NCBI GenBank assembly: GCA_937926185.1
Contig: CALEYM010000076.1
Location: 1-14,643, forward strand
Source: an uncultured Bacteroidota bacterium
GTDB lineage: Bacteria; Bacteroidota; Bacteroidia; Chitinophagales; Saprospiraceae
Direction of reading: 5' to 3'
DNA length: 14,643 nucleotides
Made by a program: the position numbers and the translations under genes. The notes under the pieces were generated by a model, which had not been told where the DNA came from, did no database searches, and was given only the letters and a program-made list of their open reading frames with translations. How positions within the stretch are numbered: position 1 is the stretch's first letter; each line of letters opens with the position of its first letter. Below are positions 7,113 to 12,928 of the stretch, in pieces.

Positions 7113-8336
7113 ATGCAACATACCATCACCTTCGCCCTGCTGTTCAGCGCAGCCGCTTTGTTCGCACAAGATAACGCCGGCGGCGAGTCGGTACAAAGTG
7201 CCGACATCAACCGCACGGCCAAAGGCACCGAATTCGCCATACCGTCCTCCACAGCGTTCAACATGCTGAACGAAAATACGCCCTCGCGTATCGAACGGTA
7301 CGCTTCGCTGCACGATTTTAAAGTAGACTGGAGCCTCACCAACGGACAGGCGGGCTACACCCTGAGCCCCGGCATAGCCATCGAGGCGCAACCTGTCTGG
7401 ATGTTGTTTTTCGACCGGGCCGGCGCCGCCAAATACCGCTCGGCCACACCGCTGGCCCGCACGTTTTCCACCCTGAGCCTGAGCCTGGGCACCAGCGCCG
7501 CCAACGACAAAAACTGGCTGGCCTGGGGCGCCAAACTCAACCTCTACCGCCAGCACGACCCACTGAACGACCCCAAATTCCTGCGCACCCTGGAAGAAAC
7601 CACCGAAGACGCCAAAGACACCCTGCTGCTGAAAATTAAAGTCCTGGAAATGGAACAAATCCGCCTGAACCGCCGCGACGGCAACTACGACGAGCGCCTT
7701 CAGGCACTGAGCGACAGCATCACCCTGGTGGAGTTCGACATCCAGGAACTGGAACGCGCGCAAAGCCGCAAACTGGCCGAGGCCCGCGACCAATACATCC
7801 AGAAACACTGGAACTCGTCGTACCTCGACATCGCCTTCGGGCGTTTGCTCACCTATGCCAGCGTGCAGGATACGCTGTTCGAGTCGGTCGAAAACCCCGG
7901 CCTGCCCGGCGAATTGGACACGGTGTCGCTGAGCAATAACACCCTGCGGCTCAGCAAACAAGGGTACGGCGTGTGGCTGAGCGGCGGTGTGGGCATCGGC
8001 GCCAACGCGATGATTTCCGGCATGGTACGTTATGGTAAAAAACCATCGCGACTCACCGGCACTATCGGCCAGGCGTATTCGGCCGGTATCAACCTGCGCT
8101 ACGGCAACCGGCGTTATAACTTTTTTATAGAAGGCTTCTTCGATTATTTCCGCGATCCCCTGCTCCAGGCGCCAGACGCGGTCGTGGAACAAAAAATGTA
8201 CATGCTCACCATCGGCGGCGACTGGCGTATCCGGCGCAACGTGGTGCTCAGCTTCGGTATTCGCCAAAACCGCGATTTCGACAACGGCACCTATCTGCTG
8301 CAACCGCTCATCAATGTCAATTGCCTGATGCGTTGA
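7113..8336 (+). CDS. Probable outer-membrane beta-barrel protein with helical insert
   Basis: A 407-residue protein of no named family. The start chosen is ATG 7113, which begins a signal peptide (MQHTITFALLFSAAALFA) cleaved before Q19. The open frame extends much further upstream, but that part overlaps the previous gene in another frame and is not protein-like. Residues 85-147 and 235-407 show alternating hydrophobic strands typical of a barrel, for example TLSLSLGTS, SAGINLRYG and YNFFIEGFF. Residues 150-232 are a charged helical hairpin or coiled coil (TLLLKIKVLEMEQIRLNRR, LVEFDIQELERAQSRKLAE) inserted between strands. The annotated end, LINVNCLMR, is at a TGA. The same frame then continues for 36 coding-looking codons to TAA 8445, so the gene may be interrupted. 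It lies upstream of a two-component pair, possibly functionally linked. Confidence 0.78.
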   Translation: MQHTITFALLFSAAALFAQDNAGGESVQSADINRTAKGTEFAIPSSTAFNMLNENTPSRIERYASLHDFKVDWSLTNGQAGYTLSPGIAIEAQPVWMLFFDRAGAAKYRSATPLARTFSTLSLSLGTSAANDKNWLAWGAKLNLYRQHDPLNDPKFLRTLEETTEDAKDTLLLKIKVLEMEQIRLNRRDGNYDERLQALSDSITLVEFDIQELERAQSRKLAEARDQYIQKHWNSSYLDIAFGRLLTYASVQDTLFESVENPGLPGELDTVSLSNNTLRLSKQGYGVWLSGGVGIGANAMISGMVRYGKKPSRLTGTIGQAYSAGINLRYGNRRYNFFIEGFFDYFRDPLLQAPDAVVEQKMYMLTIGGDWRIRRNVVLSFGIRQNRDFDNGTYLLQPLINVNCLMR

Positions 8337-8447
8337 TCGAACTCCGCTTTTTGGGAAAAGTACTTTGGCGGCGCTTACAAACATATCGAAATATACGAAC
8401 TGCGCTCGACCGACAACCTGGAGTATCTCACTTTGTACTCTTTCTAA
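8337..8447 (+). pseudogene. Coding-like in-frame continuation after the TGA of the barrel-like gene
   Basis: Directly after the TGA at 8334-8336 and in the same frame, 36 codons read as protein (SNSAFWEKYFGGAYKHIEIY, then ELRSTDNLEYLTLYSF) and end at TAA 8445-8447. Amino-acid and codon choices match the preceding gene. The last residues, YLTLYSF, end in phenylalanine with aromatic residues alternating, like the C-terminal strand of an outer-membrane barrel. It could be the original C-terminus cut off by a nonsense change, a remnant of a lost neighbouring gene, or a product of readthrough. No start codon lies within it. Confidence 0.45.
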
Positions 8448-8533
8448 TTCCATTCCTCACGATAATCCAGTCATAGCCGAAGCGGGCCGTTCCTGTTCGC
8501 GGGTTGCTGTAATCCTAACCACCCCCGTTTGGC

Positions 8534-8563
8534 TTGGACCGCCAAAATTCCCTGCTATTTTAG
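8534..8563 (+). promoter_or_regulatory. Possible promoter of the histidine kinase gene
   Basis: TTG at 8534-8536 is followed after 19 bases by TATTTTAG (8556-8563). This resembles the Bacteroidetes TTG / TAnnTTTG promoter with one mismatch in the -7 box, and it lies 36 bases before the kinase ATG. Spacing and position fit, but such short motifs arise easily by chance. The rest of 8448-8599 shows nothing I can name. Confidence 0.25.
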
Positions 8564-8599
8564 CGCCTGGACAGACAAACGGGTCAAACCCACAGATCA

Positions 8600-9331
8600 A
8601 TGATCCTATCCCTGTTCGTTACTTGCCTGCTTCTGGTGGCCTTGTTTTTTTTTCGGAAACAATACAGGCGCCGGCTCCAACTTGAAAACCGGCAACTCCG
8701 CTCGGAAATAGAAAACGCCCTCCGCCGCGAACGCGACCGAATCGCTGCCGAACTGCACGACGACCTGGGCGCAGGCTTGTCAACTATTCGTTTGCTGAGC
8801 CTCCTGGCAAAAGAAATGGAAACCAAGCCCGACCAATTGGAACGCCTCGACAAGATCGCCCGCGCGGCCTCCGGGGTCATGGAAAACATCGCCGACATCG
8901 TCTGGGCGATGAACAGCTGCCATGACACCCTCGAAAACCTGGCGCACTACCTGCGCCGCAGTGCCGGCGAGTACCTGGAGACGCACGGCATCCGTTTCTC
9001 CTTTGAAATGCCGGAAAACTTGCCAAACAATACGCTCGACGGCGAACAACGCCGCGCCCTGCTGCTGGCCATGAAAGAGTGTTTGCACAATGTCGTCAAA
9101 CACGCCGACGCTTCCGAGGTACACCTCCGGATTACAACAAATGGACAGCTGGAAATTCAGGTGTCCGACAATGGTTCCGGTATCTTACCCGAACGGTTGT
9201 CGGATTCTACTGCATTGAACGGCAATGGCTTAACTAATCTGCGCCAGCGCATGAAAGCGCTCGGCGGCTCGGCTGTTATCCGGAACAACCGGGGCACCAC
9301 GGTCGTGTTGCATACCGGGATTTGCCTGTAA
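8600..9331 (+). CDS. Sensor histidine kinase, NarX/DegS-like, minimal form
   Basis: A 243-residue membrane histidine kinase. One membrane helix (about 2-18) is followed by a basic stretch and a coiled linker, then the HisKA_3 dimerisation domain with RDRIAAELHDDLG; H53 is the phosphoacceptor. The HATPase domain has an N box (KECLHNVVKHADA), a G1 box (VSDNGSGI) and a G2 box (GNGLTNLRQRMKALGG). It would autophosphorylate and pass phosphate to the response regulator encoded 71 bases downstream. No sensor domain is present. An in-frame stop at 8561-8563 and no earlier ATG fix the start, so the protein has almost no periplasmic part. It looks like the C-terminal half of larger Bacteroidota sensors (TPR or beta-propeller types), either reduced or taking its signal from a partner. 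The adjacent envelope protein is a possible input. Confidence 0.92.
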   Translation: MILSLFVTCLLLVALFFFRKQYRRRLQLENRQLRSEIENALRRERDRIAAELHDDLGAGLSTIRLLSLLAKEMETKPDQLERLDKIARAASGVMENIADIVWAMNSCHDTLENLAHYLRRSAGEYLETHGIRFSFEMPENLPNNTLDGEQRRALLLAMKECLHNVVKHADASEVHLRITTNGQLEIQVSDNGSGILPERLSDSTALNGNGLTNLRQRMKALGGSAVIRNNRGTTVVLHTGICL

Positions 9332-9402
9332 AGCTCCTTGCCTGATAACACAAAGGTATTATTGCGCTCCCGCCAATTCCCCCCAACCTTTGCATCAGCA
9401 TT

Positions 9403-10044
9403 ATGGAAAACACTCAAGCCAATATCGTGATCGTCGAAGATCAACCGGAAGTGCGGGAAAGCCTGCGCGATCTGCTGCGCCTCGGCGGCCGTTTTTCCAA
9501 AGTAAGCGCTTACGGCAGCGCCGGTCAGTTGTTCAACGACCCCGCGTTCCAGGCAGCCGACCTGGTGATTCTGGACATCGGTTTGCCGGGCATGAACGGT
9601 ATCGAATGTTTGGTACATCTGAAAGCCTGCCGCCCCGCCGCTAAAGTGCTCATGTTCACCGTCATGGAACACGACGACGGCGTATTTGCCGCGCTGCGGG
9701 CCGGGGCCGACGGGTATTTGCTCAAACGGGAAAGCCCGGAAAAAATGGTAGATGCCATCGGCGACGCCTTGCGCGGAGGCGCGCCTATGAGCAGCGAAAT
9801 TGCCCGCCGGGTGCTGCTGTCCTTCCGGGAAAAACCCGCCTTGCAATGCGTCTCCTTCCAAATTTCGGAACGGGAAACCGAGGTACTCGAACTGCTTTCC
9901 AAGGGCCATCTGTACAAGGAAATCGCCGACCGGCTCGGCATCAGTTTGAACACGGTAAAACAACATATCCACCACATTTATGAAAAAATGCAGGTGCAAA
10001 ACCGGACGGAAGCCGTGTTGCGGTTTTTGGGAAAGGGCGCGTAA
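9403..10044 (+). CDS. Response regulator, NarL/FixJ family (REC plus LuxR-type HTH)
   Basis: A 213-residue DNA-binding response regulator, a normal length for the family. The receiver domain (about 7-125) has the acidic pair E12/D13, the phosphoacceptor D58 in VILDIGLPGMNG, T86 and K108. The C-terminal LuxR-type helix-turn-helix (about 150-211) shows ISERETEVLELLSKGH and EIADRLGISLNTVKQHIHHI, the recognition-helix region. It is the obvious partner of the upstream histidine kinase. Upon phosphorylation it would bind promoters, perhaps of nearby envelope genes or of the downstream five-gene set, which starts 42 bases after its stop. The target assignment is inference. The ATG is preceded by CATCAGCATT, a start context shared with other genes here. 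Confidence 0.93.
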   Translation: MENTQANIVIVEDQPEVRESLRDLLRLGGRFSKVSAYGSAGQLFNDPAFQAADLVILDIGLPGMNGIECLVHLKACRPAAKVLMFTVMEHDDGVFAALRAGADGYLLKRESPEKMVDAIGDALRGGAPMSSEIARRVLLSFREKPALQCVSFQISERETEVLELLSKGHLYKEIADRLGISLNTVKQHIHHIYEKMQVQNRTEAVLRFLGKGA

Positions 10045-10086
10045 GTAGCCTGTATTTTCAAAAAAAATTACTAAAACCTGTCATCG

Positions 10087-11001
10087 ATGAACAACCGAAC
10101 ACTTGAAATCGAAGCCCACCGCCTCCGTGAAGCGTATTTGGAGTCGGCGCGGCAATTTTTAGCGCCGCGGTACCAAGGGCTGAGCCACGAACAGATTGCC
10201 CGGATACTCCGGGAAACGATGGAACAGCTACCACCCATGGAGCGGGATGCCTTTGCAGCCCTGAGCTTGCAAAATACTTACGAAAAAGTGGATTGGGGTT
10301 CCGTTTTGAAAACAGTGGTGCCGATCGCGCAGATGGCCGCGCCCTTGGTAGGCACGATGATCGGCGGCCCGGTGGGCGGAGCGATCGGCAGTCAGGTCGG
10401 CAGTATGATCGGCAACATTGCCGGACAAGGCGCACAGCCGACGGCGCCGCCCCGGGCAAGCCAGCCGCCGCCGGCGTATAATCCACAGCCTGTTTACAGC
10501 CCGCCAAGGGTACACACACCACCCGCACCGGCCAAGACGCCCGCGCCGGTATCCGCACCGTCCCCCGCCCCGCCAACCCCGGCCCCGGAACCGGCTATCG
10601 CCCAACTCATGGCCCTGATCAGCAACCCCCAATTTATACAAGCTTTACTTGGCCAATTACTAGGCGCCCTGGGCAACGGCAGCGCCCCGGTACAGCAAAG
10701 CAATTCCGTAGAAACCGTTCCATTTGGAGCCCTGATGACCACCCTGAGCGAGCTGGCGCAGCAAGCTGCCGAGGCATCGGTGCGCGCGGGGGGCGAAGAA
10801 TCCGAACGTTACCTGATGGACAGCGCGGGCTATTACCGTGTGGACGATCCCTCCAACCCCGAAGAACGGGCCAATGTCGTGATGGCCTTGTTGCGGGAAG
10901 ATTACCAAATCCGTCGTACAGCACCGGAACAATACGCTGAATCGACCTCGGGATATGATCCCGTCACTTCCTGGCTGGTCGATGCAGGCATAGTCCGGTA
11001 A
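10087..11001 (+). CDS. Glycine-zipper protein with proline-rich linker
   Basis: A 304-residue protein with no signal peptide. Residues 1-70 are helical and charged. Residues 77-115 form a hydrophobic glycine zipper: glycines at 89, 93, 97, 101, 105, 109 and 113 recur at exactly four-residue spacing, within APLVGTMIGGPVGGAIG. Such zippers pack helices tightly in membranes or oligomers. A proline/alanine-rich linker (117-170) follows, then a helical C-terminal domain (171-304). That domain contains ISNPQFIQALLGQLLGALG, an LSELAQQAAEA helix and RYLMDSAGYYRVDDPSNPEER. From memory, similar C-terminal domains occur in proteins of other phyla next to small CxxC proteins and proteases. I cannot confirm this here. 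It is the first of five closely spaced genes; the next starts 12 bases after its stop. Confidence 0.82.
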   Translation: MNNRTLEIEAHRLREAYLESARQFLAPRYQGLSHEQIARILRETMEQLPPMERDAFAALSLQNTYEKVDWGSVLKTVVPIAQMAAPLVGTMIGGPVGGAIGSQVGSMIGNIAGQGAQPTAPPRASQPPPAYNPQPVYSPPRVHTPPAPAKTPAPVSAPSPAPPTPAPEPAIAQLMALISNPQFIQALLGQLLGALGNGSAPVQQSNSVETVPFGALMTTLSELAQQAAEASVRAGGEESERYLMDSAGYYRVDDPSNPEERANVVMALLREDYQIRRTAPEQYAESTSGYDPVTSWLVDAGIVR

Positions 11002-11013
11002 ACAAACACAACC

Positions 11014-11430
11014 ATGGAACAGCAACAGTTATTCGAACAGATGCTGGCGCAACATGCCGGCAACAATCCGCAATTTCAGGCCATGCTCGCGTTGATGCAA
11101 CAGGCCCAAGCGGCTAAAAATGAAGCCAAATCAGGCTCCGGACCCGAACAGGAACTCAGCGTCTGCAAAAATCGCCTGACAAAAGCGGTATCGAAAATCA
11201 GGCAATTGAGCGCCGAAGCCGAGGAAATGCGCGAAACGCTCGACGCCTGGGAACGGTTCCAGGAAGACATGGCCAATGCCCTGGGCGCCTGTAGTTTTTG
11301 CTGGGGCGAAGACGCGGCTTGCCGTGCCTGCCGCGGCAAAGGCAAACCCGGCGCCTTCGAACCGGACCCGGTTTTATTTGAAAAATTCGTATTGCCGGCC
11401 CTTCAAAAAAGCAAGGCGCATTTGCAGTAA
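11014..11430 (+). CDS. Small coiled-coil protein with CxxC-x6-CxxC metal-binding-like site
   Basis: A 138-residue, probably cytoplasmic protein. The N-terminus is Gln/Met/Ala-rich helix (1-35). Residues about 45-90 are a coiled coil (LTKAVSKIRQLSAEAEEMRE). Then comes CSFCWGEDAACRACRGKGKPG with C93, C96, C103 and C106, which resembles half of a DnaJ-type zinc finger (CxxCxGxG) and could bind one zinc ion. The tail has PDPVLFEKFVLPAL, another helix. It follows the glycine-zipper gene by 12 bases and is almost certainly cotranscribed and functionally linked with it. It may act as an adaptor or chaperone-like partner. That role is inference, and I know no gene name. Confidence 0.82.
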   Translation: MEQQQLFEQMLAQHAGNNPQFQAMLALMQQAQAAKNEAKSGSGPEQELSVCKNRLTKAVSKIRQLSAEAEEMRETLDAWERFQEDMANALGACSFCWGEDAACRACRGKGKPGAFEPDPVLFEKFVLPALQKSKAHLQ

Positions 11431-11474
11431 TTTTTGATAACCAATCCTTTTTTAACGTTTAAAAATTCAGCATT

Positions 11475-12200
11475 ATGAACCATTATTCATTCGAATCCGA
11501 CGTGAACTGGTACCAGGAAGAACCGGAAGAAGCATACTACGTCGAAAGCGACGACGAGTATAACGACTACGATAATGACTTCTTTGGCGAAGCCAGTGCT
11601 ACTGTGCGCGGCTTTCGAGGGGTCAAACCGCCCACTGCCGCCAAGCCGAAAGGCGTCGTCGGCGTCCCGATGAAACCGGCGCCCCCGCCCGCATACAGGG
11701 GCAGCGGCGTGGTGAACACCCCTGCCGGCCAGGCGAAGGTGAACCTGCCGCCCGATCTGGTTTCCCAAAAAGAATTCAAAGCCCTGGAAGAAAAGGTACT
11801 GGCCAACAACAAAGCTATTTTGGCCAACGGAAAAGCGATCAATGCCCTCACCCAGAACACAAAAAGTCTGGAATTGGCTTATTCCCGGAACAGCGCCAAC
11901 GTGCAAAAAAAGTTCGCCGCTATCCAACAGGGCCAAATGATCAGTGCGTTCCTTCAGCCGAAGCTGACAAAACTCAAGTTTCAAGGAGAAACTGAAAGAA
12001 CAGTAGAAACTTCTGCCTTCGACTCTACCAGCGCCTTATTGCCGATGCTCCTTATGGGTGGATTTGGCGGCGACAAGGACGGCGACAGTGGCTCCGGCAT
12101 GAACAATATGATGCTCCCCTTGATGATGATTGCTCTTAATGACAAGGACAACAGTGGTTCTGATAACACCATGATGTTTCTTGCGCTGACCATGATGTGA
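11475..12200 (+). CDS. Acidic protein with coiled coil and Met/Asp-rich C-terminal repeats
   Basis: A 241-residue protein with no signal peptide and strongly segmented composition. Residues 7-40 are acidic and tyrosine-rich (EEPEEAYYVESDDEYNDYDN). Residues 45-75 are Lys/Pro/Gly-rich. Residues 80-93 read VVNTPAGQAKVNLP, and 96-160 form a coiled coil (EFKALEEKVLANNKAILANG). The C-terminal 57 residues contain 11 methionines. They are built as two imperfect repeats: DKDGDSGSGMNNMMLPLMM (200-218) and DKDNSGSDNTMMFLALTMM (223-241). The Asp/Gly/Ser parts resemble calcium-binding turns. The Met/Leu parts are hydrophobic and could insert in a membrane or stack. It sits between the CxxC protein and the coiled-coil gene in the same orientation. 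Function unknown; a structural or assembling component is the inference. Confidence 0.8.
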   Translation: MNHYSFESDVNWYQEEPEEAYYVESDDEYNDYDNDFFGEASATVRGFRGVKPPTAAKPKGVVGVPMKPAPPPAYRGSGVVNTPAGQAKVNLPPDLVSQKEFKALEEKVLANNKAILANGKAINALTQNTKSLELAYSRNSANVQKKFAAIQQGQMISAFLQPKLTKLKFQGETERTVETSAFDSTSALLPMLLMGGFGGDKDGDSGSGMNNMMLPLMMIALNDKDNSGSDNTMMFLALTMM

Positions 12201-12220
12201 TAGGCGGTAAGTAAAAACTG

Positions 12221-12242
12221 TTTTAAACCATTTATTTTAAAC
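12221..12242 (+). repeat. Short direct repeat TTTTAAAC before the coiled-coil gene
   Basis: TTTTAAAC occurs at 12221-12228 and again at 12235-12242, 14 bases apart, in the 50-base gap between the Met/Asp-rich gene and the coiled-coil gene. It is part of the A/T-rich leader typical of starts here. No hairpin or terminator is present, so cotranscription through the gap is expected. Confidence 0.4.
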
Positions 12243-12250
12243 GGACCATT

Positions 12251-12886
12251 ATGCAACTCAATAAAATGAATTTCCTCATGGGCTTCGTCATGGCCGACAG
12301 CGCCAAAAAGCACATGACTGAAAAAGGAATCGACGTGCCGAATAATTTTGTAGCCAACCAGGCATTACTTTCGGGCATGTTGCCACAACCGCATACCGCC
12401 TCTTTTCTTTTGCAAAACGAAGTGCAAAAAAGAGACGCCGTTATCAGCCCGGTGGCGGAGAAAAAAATAAAGGAAGCCGAAGCGCGCATTGAAGAATTGG
12501 ACGCCGATAACAAGCATTACAAAGGAGAAAATGAAAGGCTTGATAAGGATAATAAAGTCCTTAAGGAAAAAATTGATGATTTTAATAACACCACAATAGG
12601 GAAATTGCAGGAACAAGTCGAAGCCCTGGAAGCTGATAAAGAGTCCAACCGGAAAAAAATCGACGATTTAACCGGAGAAGTGAAGAACTATGAGGCTAAG
12701 TTGAAAGAATTGGCGGATAATCAGGATGCGTTTTTAACAAAAGTTTCTGATTTCAGAACCTACCTGGCCGGAATCAATGACAGGACCGTTCTGGTAAAAG
12801 AAGTCGTTGAAAAATTCAATACGACCTTCCCCGAACCCGAACCCGATGCGACTGTCGCTAAAAGTGTAAAAACCAAAGCGAATTAA
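12251..12886 (+). CDS. Coiled-coil protein of low GC content, function unknown
   Basis: A 211-residue protein without signal peptide. The N-terminus (MQLNKMNFLMGFVMADSAKK) is Met-rich and may form a short amphipathic helix. Residues 25-65 are ordered-looking and mixed. Residues about 67-158 are a long charged coiled coil (VAEKKIKEAEARIEELDAD and IGKLQEQVEALEADK). The end is Lys-rich after a PEPEPD spacer. Base composition differs sharply from its neighbours: 12541-12600 has 16 G/C of 60, against 40 of 60 at 13561-13620 in the next gene. This reflects a Lys/Asp/Asn-rich sequence plus A/T-ending codons, so recent acquisition or a relaxed sequence is possible. It lies 50 bases after the Met/Asp-rich gene and 42 bases before the protease gene. 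Probably an oligomeric structural partner; function unknown. Confidence 0.8.
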   Translation: MQLNKMNFLMGFVMADSAKKHMTEKGIDVPNNFVANQALLSGMLPQPHTASFLLQNEVQKRDAVISPVAEKKIKEAEARIEELDADNKHYKGENERLDKDNKVLKEKIDDFNNTTIGKLQEQVEALEADKESNRKKIDDLTGEVKNYEAKLKELADNQDAFLTKVSDFRTYLAGINDRTVLVKEVVEKFNTTFPEPEPDATVAKSVKTKAN

Positions 12887-12928
12887 TCGCCCGGCCCGCT
12901 CCCCACACCCACACTAAACGCCACCATC

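Noticed and set aside
8334..8360. TGA at 8334 as a selenocysteine codon with a downstream SECIS hairpin
   Set aside because: The only nearby hairpin is a five-pair stem of four A-T pairs closed by one C-G (8347-8360). The context CLMR does not resemble a selenoprotein active site. A nonsense change or gene remnant is simpler.
7104..8453. 449-codon minus-strand open frame covering the barrel-like gene
   Set aside because: It is an antisense shadow: compositionally odd, with no domain or signal peptide, while the plus strand has a signal peptide and barrel-like strands. Its extension to 8453 only reflects that coding-like codon bias continues beyond the TGA.
9350..9391. ACAAAGGT / ACCTTTG inverted repeat between kinase and regulator
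   Set aside because: The arms are only seven bases and are widely spaced, so a chance match is likely.
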